Shown: one piece after another, positions 50,929-58,656 of the stretch
Numbering within the stretch: position 1 is the stretch's first letter
How the letters are laid out: each line of letters starts with the position of its first letter
NCBI RefSeq assembly: GCF_009296265.1
Contig: NZ_WBJS01000005.1
Location: 372,001-436,000, forward strand
DNA from: Thioclava sp. JE_KL1
Lineage (GTDB): Bacteria; Pseudomonadota; Alphaproteobacteria; Rhodobacterales; Rhodobacteraceae
DNA length: 64,000 bases
Direction: 5' to 3'
Position numbers and translations under genes: made by a program
Notes under the pieces: generated by a model
What the model was told of the DNA's origin: nothing
The model's input: the letters and a program-made list of their open reading frames with translations, nothing else
The model's database searches: none

Positions 50929-52104
50929 ATGAGCAAACCCGACTTCGACGAAATCATCGACCGCGTAGGCACCCATTCACAGAAATGGGACGGGATGGAA
51001 AAGTATTACGGGGTCTCTCCGGAAGACGGGATCGCGATGTGGGTCGCGGACATGGATTTCCGCCCGCCCACCTGCGTGCAGCGCGCGCTCGAGGAAATGG
51101 TCGCGCAGGGTATCTATGGGTACTGGGGCGGCGAGGATGAGTATCGCGCCGCGATCCAGTGGTGGATGCGCGAGCGCCACGGCTGGGAAATCGAGCCGGA
51201 CTGGATCTTCACGACCCACGGTCTGGTCAACGGCACGGCGCTTTGCGTCGACACCTATACCGACCCGGGCGATGCGGTCGTTCTGATGACGCCGGTCTAC
51301 CATGCCTTCGCGCGGGTTATCCGCGCGGCCGGGCGCGAGGTGCGCGAATGCCCGCTGAAACTGGTCGATGGCCGCTACGAGATGGATTTCGACGCCTGGG
51401 ACGGGTTGATGACCGGCTCCGAGAAAATGCTCGTCCTCTGCTCGCCGCATAATCCCGGCGGGCGCGTCTGGACCCGCGCGGAGCTTGAGGCAACGGCAGC
51501 GTTCGCGAAGCGCCATGGGCTGGTGCTGGTCTCGGACGAGATTCACCATGACATCGTGATGCCGGGCGAAACTCATATCCCGATGGCGAATGCCGCGCCC
51601 GATCTGCCGCTGGTGATGATGACGGCCACCACGAAGACCTTCAACATTGCCGGCACGCATACGGGTAACGTCATCATCTCGGACCCGGATCTGCGCGCCC
51701 GATTCGCGACGCGGATGGCCGCCTTGGGGATCTCGCCCAACAGTTTCGGCATCGCGATGGCGACGGCGGCCTATAGCCCCGAGGGGGCGGCGTGGGTCGA
51801 TGAGCTGAACGCCTATCTCGACGAGAACCGCCGGATTTTCGATCAGGGGATCGCCGAGATCCCGGGGCTGCATTCGATGCCACTCGAAGCGACCTATCTC
51901 GCTTGGGTCGATTTCTCCGGCACTGGAATGGAGCCCGAGGAATACAAGTCGCGTGTTCTGAAGGACGCGAAGATCGCGGTGAATTTCGGGGCGACTTTCG
52001 GCGCGGGGGGAGAGAAATTCCTGCGCTTCAACCTCGCCACGCCGCGTGCGCGGGTGCGCGAAGCGGTCGATCGCCTGCAGGCCGCTTTCTCTGATCTACA
52101 ATGA
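50929..52104 (+). CDS. PLP-dependent C-S lyase / aminotransferase (MalY/PatB family)
   Basis: The 391-residue enzyme has the MalY/PatB opening (DGMEKYYGVSPEDGIAMWVADMDF), GIYGYWGG, the cofactor-contacting LCSPHNPGGRVW and SDEIHHDIV, and the PLP lysine in TATTKTFNIAGTH. Family members cleave cystathionine or other cysteine S-conjugates to pyruvate, ammonia and a thiol. It is a single gene with a bidirectional terminator at its end. Confidence 0.9.
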   Translation: MSKPDFDEIIDRVGTHSQKWDGMEKYYGVSPEDGIAMWVADMDFRPPTCVQRALEEMVAQGIYGYWGGEDEYRAAIQWWMRERHGWEIEPDWIFTTHGLVNGTALCVDTYTDPGDAVVLMTPVYHAFARVIRAAGREVRECPLKLVDGRYEMDFDAWDGLMTGSEKMLVLCSPHNPGGRVWTRAELEATAAFAKRHGLVLVSDEIHHDIVMPGETHIPMANAAPDLPLVMMTATTKTFNIAGTHTGNVIISDPDLRARFATRMAALGISPNSFGIAMATAAYSPEGAAWVDELNAYLDENRRIFDQGIAEIPGLHSMPLEATYLAWVDFSGTGMEPEEYKSRVLKDAKIAVNFGATFGAGGEKFLRFNLATPRARVREAVDRLQAAFSDLQ

Positions 52105-52105
52105 A

Positions 52106-52129
52106 AAAGGGCCGGTTTTCCGGCCCTTT
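52106..52129. terminator. bidirectional intrinsic terminator
   Basis: AAAGGGCCGG-tttt-CCGGCCCTTT is a perfect 10-bp stem with A and T tracts, placed between the stops of the C-S lyase gene and the converging gene at 52151. Confidence 0.88.
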
Positions 52130-52150
52130 CCTTTGCAATCTCGGTCGCGC

Positions 52151-52498
52151 TCAGATCTTCGTCAGGTAGCCCGATAGCGTCGGCCCTTCCTGCGCAAAAT
52201 CGAGCGCCGCGCGATCGCTGACAGGGGTTTCGCGCTTCACCGTGCAGATCAGTTCGTTCCCCTGAATTTCCGAGGCCACGATCAGGCAGGTCGCGACGTG
52301 CTTGGCGCCGTCGTAAAGATCGACATGGCCGCGCAAATGCGTGACCTCGTCTGCATCCAACGCGAATCCTCCGGGCACCCGGCGCAGCACCGGCCAGATC
52401 TGACCGCCCGCCAGAACACGCAGGCGTGCCTTTTTCGCCGCATCGCGCTTCTGCGCGGCGCGCAGTCCTTCAAGGACCTCCTTAGGCAGGAATTCCAT
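52151..52498 (-). CDS. hypothetical protein
   Basis: The 115-residue protein begins MEFLPKEVLEGLRAAQKRDAAKKARLRV, a charged helix, then a predicted beta-rich part (GGQIWPVLRRVPGGFALDADEV, VDLYDGAKHVATCLIVASE). There is no signal peptide or membrane helix. Similar small proteins occur in Rhodobacterales, but I know no function. GGAGG lies five bases before ATG 52498. It is convergent with the C-S lyase gene and separated from mltB. Confidence 0.75.
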   Translation of the reverse strand: MEFLPKEVLEGLRAAQKRDAAKKARLRVLAGGQIWPVLRRVPGGFALDADEVTHLRGHVDLYDGAKHVATCLIVASEIQGNELICTVKRETPVSDRAALDFAQEGPTLSGYLTKI

Positions 52499-52693
52499 GA
52501 CATCCTCCAACAGCTTCCCCGTGATCCATGCTGATCACCTCAATGTAAAAAGCAAGTTAACCATTCAGACGATCCGATTCTGCGGCTGCAAAGAGTGCTG
52601 AAATTGCAACGGCTTGCATGGCCGCCGCATCGGGTTGTCGCGCTGGACCGCGCGAGATAGCGTCGAGGGTGACCGCGCAACCCGGAGGCACTG

Positions 52694-53872
52694 ATGCGTA
52701 AAGCTCTGCTCACCCTGACCCTCGCTCTCTCGCCCATGTTCAACGTCGGTATTGCCCATGCCGAGTGCGGCGGAAGCTGGTCCGGTTTTTTGTCCGGGAT
52801 TCGCAGCGATCTGCAGGCGGCTGGATTGAACGCGCAGCAGGCCGATGCGTTCCTCGCCGGTGCGCGGCAGAATCAGGCCGTGTTGCGGGCGGACCGGGCG
52901 CAGGGGGTGTTTCGCAAAACCTTTCTCGAATTCGCGAGCGCGGTGATCAGCAAGAACCGGATGGTGAACGGGGCGAAGAACGCCAAGCGTTATGCGAAAA
53001 CCTTCGACCGGATGGAGCAGACCTACGGCGTCTCGCGCGGGGTGCTGCTGGCCTTCTGGGCGCTCGAGACCGATTACGGCGCGGTGCAGGGCGATTTCAA
53101 CACGCGCGACGCGCTGCTGACGCTGGCCCATGATTGCCGCCGGCCCGAGCTGTTCCGCCCGCAGGTGATTGCCGCGGGCGAGCTGTTCCGGCGCGGCGAT
53201 TTCGATCCCAAGCGAACCACCGGTGCCTGGGCGGGAGAGATCGGGCAGGTGCAGATGCTGCCCGAGGACATCCTGCACAACGGGGTCGATGGCGATGGCG
53301 ACGGGCATGTGCGCCTGAAGACCTCGGCGCCCGATGCGCTGATGTCGGGGGCCAACATGCTGCGCGATTTGGGGTGGCGCCCGAACGAGCCGTGGATGCA
53401 GGAAGTGACTGTGCCCAACGATCTCGATTGGTCCCAGACCGGGCTCACCACCGAATTGCCGGTTTCCGAATGGGCGGCGCGCGGCGTGCGTGCGCGACAG
53501 GGGCAGCTTGCGCGCAACCTGCGCGGGTCGATCCTTTTGCCGATGGGGCGCAAGGGGCCAGCCTTTATCGTCTATCCGAATTTCCGTGTGCTGTTCGAAT
53601 GGAACAAGAGCTTCGTCTACGTCACCAGCGCCGCCTATTTCGCGACGCGCCTCGAAGGGGCGCCGCGCCTTGATCCCGGTGCGCCCGAACCGGGGCTGAG
53701 CGTGTCGCAGATGAAGCGGTTGCAGGAGAAGCTGGTCGCGAAGGGCTATGACGTGGGTGCGGTCGACGGCATCCTCGGCGCCAACACCCGCAACGCGGTC
53801 CAGACGGCGCAAGAGAAGTTCGGACTGCCCGCGGATGGATGGCCGACACGCGCCTTGCTCGATCGGTTGTGA
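52694..53872 (+). CDS. lytic murein transglycosylase (MltB family) with peptidoglycan-binding domain
   Basis: The 392-residue periplasmic enzyme has a signal peptide (MRKALLTLTLALSPMFNVGIAHA), an MltB/SLT-like domain with the catalytic glutamate in FWALETDYGAVQGDFNTRDALLTLA, the IGQVQMLPEDILHNGVDGDGDG motif, and a C-terminal peptidoglycan-binding type 1 domain (SQMKRLQEKLVAKGYDVGAVDGILGANTRNAV). It cleaves glycan strands to 1,6-anhydromuropeptides. No lipobox is present, so it is soluble rather than lipid-anchored. Confidence 0.93.
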   Translation: MRKALLTLTLALSPMFNVGIAHAECGGSWSGFLSGIRSDLQAAGLNAQQADAFLAGARQNQAVLRADRAQGVFRKTFLEFASAVISKNRMVNGAKNAKRYAKTFDRMEQTYGVSRGVLLAFWALETDYGAVQGDFNTRDALLTLAHDCRRPELFRPQVIAAGELFRRGDFDPKRTTGAWAGEIGQVQMLPEDILHNGVDGDGDGHVRLKTSAPDALMSGANMLRDLGWRPNEPWMQEVTVPNDLDWSQTGLTTELPVSEWAARGVRARQGQLARNLRGSILLPMGRKGPAFIVYPNFRVLFEWNKSFVYVTSAAYFATRLEGAPRLDPGAPEPGLSVSQMKRLQEKLVAKGYDVGAVDGILGANTRNAVQTAQEKFGLPADGWPTRALLDRL

Positions 53873-53890
53873 CCGCGTCGGCGCGGGAGG

Positions 53891-55225
53891 TCACCCCGCT
53901 GCGCCGCCAAGTGCGAAGAAATCGAGGAACGGGCTTAGCAGGTAGCGGATCGGAGAGACCGGTGCGGTCTGCAGGAAGACCTCGGCGGGCATGCCGGGCA
54001 CGAGCAGCCTGCGTTCTTCCGCGTCGAGCTCGTCCATATCGAAGGTGATCCGCACTTCGAAATAGCTTTTCCCGGTCGCCGGATCGGTCAGTGTGTCCGG
54101 GGAAATACGCGTGATAGTGCCTGTCACGTCACTCGAGATTCGCCGCGACAGTCCCGGAAAGCGGAGGATCGCAGTTTGGCCTGCCGCCACCCCGTCGATA
54201 TTGGTCGGATCGACCTGCGCATTTATGATGAGTGGCCGCCCGGTCTCTACGATTGCCATCGCCATCTCTGCCGGGCGCAGCACCGCATGCGCGCCGCGCA
54301 GGCGCACATCGTGCACCGTGCCGCTGACTGGCGCGCGTAGGGTGCGCCGCGCCAATTCGTGGCGCAGATGTGTGGTGCGCGCAGAGAGCTCGATGGCGCG
54401 GGCGTTGCTGGATTCAAGTTGTGACTCGATTTCCTCCCGGCGTTGCCATTGCAGCCGCGACGCGGTGAGCACCACGCCGCCGCTTTGCACCGTGAGCTGC
54501 GTTTTCTGGGCGCTTAACGCGCCGAGTTGTCGCTCCAGCGAGACCTGCTCGCGGGTGAGGCCGAGTATTTGCGCCGATGTGGCGAGGCCGCGATCCTTCA
54601 GCCGTTCGCGGAGGGCGAGTTCTTTTTCGATCAACCGCTCTTCGCGTTCCAGCGCTGTGACCTGTGCATCGAGCCCGTCGCGCTGCGCGCGGATTTGCTG
54701 CAGCTGCCGCGCCATTTCGGCGCGTTGCTGAGCGAAGGACTGTTTGCGGGCTTCGAACAGGGAATTCTGCCGCTCGACCAGATCGGTGACATCCGCGCGG
54801 AGCTTGGCCGCCTCCAAAAGCTGCCTCGGGTAAGGGACCGTGTTCGCGCCGTCCCGTTCGGCTTGCAGCCGCGCGCGCTGGGCCTGCAGGGCGAAATCCG
54901 AGGCTTCGACGATGGCCAGTTCGGTCCGTATGTCGTCCGAGGCAAGCCGCATCAGCACTTGGCCGCGGGTGACGTGATCGCCGCTTTTGACATAGATCTG
55001 TTCGATGGTCCCGCCGCTCGGATGCTCGATCACATGGCGGGAGCTGTCGACTTCGATCCGTCCTGAGGCCTGGATCGATCCGGCAAGCCGGGTGACGGTG
55101 AGCCAAAGGGCACATCCGATAAAGAGGGCGACGATCGCCGCGAGGCCGAAGCTGATCGGGACGCCATGTTGCGAAGGGGTGCAGCAGGTGCCCCCTTGCC
55201 CGGAATGGATGCAGGCGTCGCTCAC
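53891..55225 (-). CDS. type I secretion periplasmic adaptor (HlyD family)
   Basis: The 444-residue protein has one inner-membrane helix near residues 25-47, a lipoyl/barrel-sandwich half (GRIEVDSSRHVIEHPSGGTIEQIYVKSGDHVTRGQVLMRL), a coiled coil to about residue 290, and the returning lipoyl half and beta domain (RRTLRAPVSGTVHDVRL). It would bridge the ATPase and a TolC-like outer channel. The cytoplasmic N-terminus has three cysteines and two histidines (C5, H7, C14, C15, H20), unusual for the family. It overlaps the ATPase gene by ATGA. Confidence 0.9.
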   Translation of the reverse strand: MSDACIHSGQGGTCCTPSQHGVPISFGLAAIVALFIGCALWLTVTRLAGSIQASGRIEVDSSRHVIEHPSGGTIEQIYVKSGDHVTRGQVLMRLASDDIRTELAIVEASDFALQAQRARLQAERDGANTVPYPRQLLEAAKLRADVTDLVERQNSLFEARKQSFAQQRAEMARQLQQIRAQRDGLDAQVTALEREERLIEKELALRERLKDRGLATSAQILGLTREQVSLERQLGALSAQKTQLTVQSGGVVLTASRLQWQRREEIESQLESSNARAIELSARTTHLRHELARRTLRAPVSGTVHDVRLRGAHAVLRPAEMAMAIVETGRPLIINAQVDPTNIDGVAAGQTAILRFPGLSRRISSDVTGTITRISPDTLTDPATGKSYFEVRITFDMDELDAEERRLLVPGMPAEVFLQTAPVSPIRYLLSPFLDFFALGGAAG

Positions 55226-56985
55226 GCGGCGCTGTCCGCGCGTGGAACCACGCGGGCCTTCGTGGCCGAGGCGATCATGCGCTTGAGAACGTCGTCACGC
55301 GCGCCGAGGGCGCGCTGCGCCCCGTGATCGAGTACGAGGATGCGTTCGCATTCGGCGAGCGCGCCGGGACTGTTGGTCATCACGATCGCCGCGCCGCCGC
55401 GCGCCTTCAGATCGCTCAGCATCGTGTGCCGACAGGCCCCGGCATCTCCACTGAGCAAAAGGTTTGGCTCATCGAGAATGAGAAGGATCGGGTCGTGATA
55501 GAGCGCCCGCGAAAGCGCGACGAGCTGGCGCTGGCGATCGGAGAGCGAAGCCCCCTCGAACTCGATCGGCGTGTCGTAGCCCGCGGGCATTTTGAGAATC
55601 ATCTGGTGCGCGCCGGCGCGCTTGGCTGCGGCGATGACCCGGTCCATGTCGGGCGCGAGGTCGAGCCGGGCGATATTCTCGGCCACGGTGCCGGGGAAAA
55701 AGGTGACCGATTGCGGCAGGTAGCCGATCAGCCGCCCCAGATTGTCGCGGTCATATTGATCCAGCGGCACCTCGTCGAGGCGGATCGTGCCCGAGCTTGG
55801 GTGGGAGAAGTTGCACAGGCTGCGCGCGAGAACGGATTTGCCTGCGCCGAGCGGGCCGATCACCCCGAGCGCCTCCCCGGGTTCGAGCGAGAAGCTGATC
55901 ATCTCGATTGCCGCTCTGTCGGAATTGGCGGGCCGGACGGTGATGTCTTCGACGGCGAGGCGCGCCTTCGGGCTCACCCATTCGGTGCCCTTTTGCTCGG
56001 GCGGGTGAGCACCGAGCAGGGCCGCCAGCCGGTCGCGGGCGACGGAGGCGCGCTGCCATTGCGTCCATCCGCCCACGGCAAGCTCGACCGGCGCGAGCGA
56101 TCGACCCATCAGGATCGAGGCGGCGATCATCGCCCCCGCGCTCAACTCGCCTTGCAGGACGAGATAGGCGCCAAGCGCCAGCATCGAGGTTTGCAGCAGC
56201 ATCCGCAGCGCGCGCATCGAGGCATGGAAGCTGCCGCTGAGATCGGTGGCTCGAATCGCGTTGTCCATCGATTCATGCCGCGCCGCTTGCCAGCGTTTGA
56301 AGCCGCTTTCGCGCATTCCGAGCGAAACGACCGTTTCGATCTGGCGGAGAAAATCGTTTCCGAGATACCGGGCTTTGTTCTCGAGCTGCGTCGTCTCTTC
56401 CATACGTCCGCGCGTGACGAATTGCGTAGCAAGAGACAGCAGGATCAACGTGGCACCCCCGGCGAAGGCCAGAGCGCCGAGCCACGGGTGGAATACGAAC
56501 AGCACTCCGAGATAGAGCGGCGTCCAGGGCAGATCGAACACCGCTGCCGCGACCGGGGAGGCATAATAGCGCTGGACGATTTCCAGATCGCGCAGGGCGT
56601 TGTTGGAGGACCGCTCCTGCGTGTTGATGGTGGCGTCGATGATGGCGGCGTCGAACACGCGCCGTTCGAGACCGCGCTGATGATCCGCTCCGATTCGGGC
56701 GAGCAGGCGACCTCGCGCCCAATCGATGACGCCCATCATCGTGAAGAGAAAGGCGACCAGCAGGAACAGGTTGCTCAGCGTCGGCAAGGACCGCGCGGGC
56801 AGCACGCGATCATAGACCTGCAGCATGAACAGCGGCCCCGCGAGAACGAGCAGATTGATGAAAGCCGCGAATGTTGCGACCAGCACGAATTGCCTTCGTA
56901 CCCGGCCCAGCAGCCGGGCCATCTCCCGTCGCCCTTTGACGATGTTGCGTTTGATGATGGCTTGATCGGTGTTGGAATATGGCAT
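55222..56985 (-). CDS. type I secretion ABC transporter ATPase/permease (PrtD type) with altered motifs
   Basis: The 587-residue half-transporter has six membrane helices in the first ~310 residues and no C39 peptidase domain. The ATPase has Walker A GPLGAGKS (377-384), Q-loop Gln425 and Walker B LILDE (502-506). The signature is LSDRQ (481-485) instead of LSGGQ, and the switch histidine position reads TNSP with Asn538. These changes suggest impaired or unusual ATP hydrolysis. No RTX substrate or outer-membrane channel gene lies in the window. Confidence 0.88.
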   Translation of the reverse strand: MPYSNTDQAIIKRNIVKGRREMARLLGRVRRQFVLVATFAAFINLLVLAGPLFMLQVYDRVLPARSLPTLSNLFLLVAFLFTMMGVIDWARGRLLARIGADHQRGLERRVFDAAIIDATINTQERSSNNALRDLEIVQRYYASPVAAAVFDLPWTPLYLGVLFVFHPWLGALAFAGGATLILLSLATQFVTRGRMEETTQLENKARYLGNDFLRQIETVVSLGMRESGFKRWQAARHESMDNAIRATDLSGSFHASMRALRMLLQTSMLALGAYLVLQGELSAGAMIAASILMGRSLAPVELAVGGWTQWQRASVARDRLAALLGAHPPEQKGTEWVSPKARLAVEDITVRPANSDRAAIEMISFSLEPGEALGVIGPLGAGKSVLARSLCNFSHPSSGTIRLDEVPLDQYDRDNLGRLIGYLPQSVTFFPGTVAENIARLDLAPDMDRVIAAAKRAGAHQMILKMPAGYDTPIEFEGASLSDRQRQLVALSRALYHDPILLILDEPNLLLSGDAGACRHTMLSDLKARGGAAIVMTNSPGALAECERILVLDHGAQRALGARDDVLKRMIASATKARVVPRADSAA

Positions 56986-57202
56986 CGTGCTCTCCCCGCG
57001 ATGACGGGCGCTGATCGGAGCGCCGCGCTTGGCAAGGGTGATGCGAGGGCGCTGAACGGGGCGTTAATTTCCCCGCGCCTTTTCCCGTCAATTCGATCCA
57101 TTTCTTCCGGAACTCCGGAGTTCTGAGCGACTCGCGTTGCGGCAAGACCGGATGCGCCCTATCTATTTCAGGACCTAAGCCGCAACGCAGGGGGGAGCGA
57201 CT

Positions 57203-57979
57203 TTGGCGCAGGAATTAGAAAAGAGGGCCTCGGCGCGCATCGGCGTGCGGTGGTCGGCGGTGGCTACGATGACGGCGCTTGCGCTGGGGTTGGCCGCCTG
57301 CGCGCCTGCGCCGCCCGCGACCGGCATTCAGGACCCTTACGAGGCTACCAATCGCAAGACGCACGAGTTCAACAAGAAGCTCGATTCAGCCTTCTTCCGC
57401 TCCGATTTGACCGATGGCAGTGGCCCCGGGCCGGTGACGAAAACGCTCTATAATGTCGGCAGCAATCTCAGCTTGCCGGGCAAAGTGCTCAACTCTCTGC
57501 TGCAAGGACGGCCCGAGCCGGCGGTGAAGAACACTTTCCGATTCTTCATCAACTCGACGATCGGGCTGGGAGGGATTTTCGATCCGGCGGGGACGGATTT
57601 CTCGTTGCCCGAGACGGATACCGATTTCGGCGAGACGCTGCATGTCTGGGGCGTGGGCGAAGGCAATTATCAGGAATTGCCGGTCTTCGGGCCGTCCACG
57701 ACGCGTGATACAGTCGGGATGGTCGTCGATTTCGTGATCGACCCGCTGGGCGCGCTGCCCGACAAGGAGCGCATCGCCGCAGGGGCGCTACGCTTCGGAG
57801 GCAATGTCGCGAAGCGCAACATGTATGGCACCACTGTCGATTCGATCTTGTATGACAGTGCCGACAGCTATGCTCAAAGCCGGCTTCTGTACCTGCAGAA
57901 CCGACGCTACGAACTCAATGGCGAGGAGGCCACCGATGCGAATGCCTACGATCCCTACGAAGACCTTCTGCCGCAATAG
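57203..57979 (+). CDS. mlaA: MlaA/VacJ-family phospholipid transport lipoprotein
   Basis: The 258-residue protein has a lipoprotein signal ending in the lipobox LGLAAC (Cys at residue 33 from TTG 57203). The MlaA domain (DPYEATNRKTHEFNKKLD, RFFINSTIGLGGIFDPA, ETLHVWGVGEGNYQELPVFGPSTTRDTVG) follows. MlaA removes misplaced phospholipids from the outer leaflet of the outer membrane. TTG follows GGGGGAG by five bases; an ATG 20 codons later (57269) gives a shorter signal and is possible. It overlaps the MlaC-like gene by 44 bases. Confidence 0.91.
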   Translation: MAQELEKRASARIGVRWSAVATMTALALGLAACAPAPPATGIQDPYEATNRKTHEFNKKLDSAFFRSDLTDGSGPGPVTKTLYNVGSNLSLPGKVLNSLLQGRPEPAVKNTFRFFINSTIGLGGIFDPAGTDFSLPETDTDFGETLHVWGVGEGNYQELPVFGPSTTRDTVGMVVDFVIDPLGALPDKERIAAGALRFGGNVAKRNMYGTTVDSILYDSADSYAQSRLLYLQNRRYELNGEEATDANAYDPYEDLLPQ

Positions 57980-58565
57980 GCGGCAGGTTCTGGGCCTCGG
58001 CGCGGCGGGTCTGGCGGCGGCGATGGTGCCGGGGTCGGCATATGCGCTGACCGATGCGCAGGCGCGCGCGCTGATCCAGAAAGCGGTGAACGAGGTCAAC
58101 GCAGCCATTGCCTCGGGGCGCACCGGGCCCGCGCTCTACGCGATGTTCGAACGGATTTTCGCGCGATATGCGGATGTGAACGTCATCGCGCGTTCGGCGC
58201 TGGGCGTGGCGGCGCGGCAAGCGAGCCCGGCGCAGCTTGCGGCCTTCACCAAGGCGTTCCAGGGCTACCTCTCGCGCAAATACGGCAAGCGGTTCCGCGA
58301 GTTCCAGGGCGCGAAGTTCCAGATTCAGGGCGCCCGCCCGATCAAAACCTTCTACGAGGTGAAGACGCTCGCGACCCTGCCGGGGCAGGCGCCGTTCGAG
58401 GTGCTGTGGCAGGTCTCGGATCGCTCTGGCAGCGACAAGTTCTTCAACCTGATCGTCGAGGGCGTGAACATGCTCGCCTCCGAACGGGCCGAGATCGGCG
58501 CGATGCTCGACCGGCGTCGCGGCAATATCAACGCGATGATCGAGGATCTGAAACGGGCGGGGTAA
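57936..58565 (+). CDS. mlaC: MlaC/Ttg2D-like phospholipid-binding protein with Tat signal
   Basis: The 209-residue protein starts at ATG 57936 within the end of mlaA, five bases after GAGGAGG. Its signal has a twin-arginine motif (RNRRQVLGLGAAG...SAYA), so it probably exits folded via Tat. The mature domain matches MlaC (YAMFERIFARYADVNVIARSALG, FKQAF-like KAFQGYLSRKYGKRFREF, EVLWQVSDRSGSDKFFNLIVEGVNM). MlaC shuttles phospholipid between MlaA and the inner-membrane MlaFEDB complex, whose genes are not here. Confidence 0.87.
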   Translation: MRMPTIPTKTFCRNRRQVLGLGAAGLAAAMVPGSAYALTDAQARALIQKAVNEVNAAIASGRTGPALYAMFERIFARYADVNVIARSALGVAARQASPAQLAAFTKAFQGYLSRKYGKRFREFQGAKFQIQGARPIKTFYEVKTLATLPGQAPFEVLWQVSDRSGSDKFFNLIVEGVNMLASERAEIGAMLDRRRGNINAMIEDLKRAG

Positions 58566-58606
58566 CCGGCGCGGGCTTCGGCCCGGCAATATGCCGTACC
58601 AAATGA

Positions 58607-58635
58607 AAACGCCCGGGCCAGTGGCCCGGGCGTTT
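58607..58635 (+). terminator. Rho-independent terminator after mlaC
   Basis: AAACGCCCGGGCC-agt-GGCCCGGGCGTTT is a perfect 13-bp stem with a 3-base loop, followed by CTTTTGTTT. It also faces the converging penicillin-binding protein gene. Confidence 0.92.
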
Positions 58636-58656
58636 CTTTTGTTTCGGGTCGGTCGC

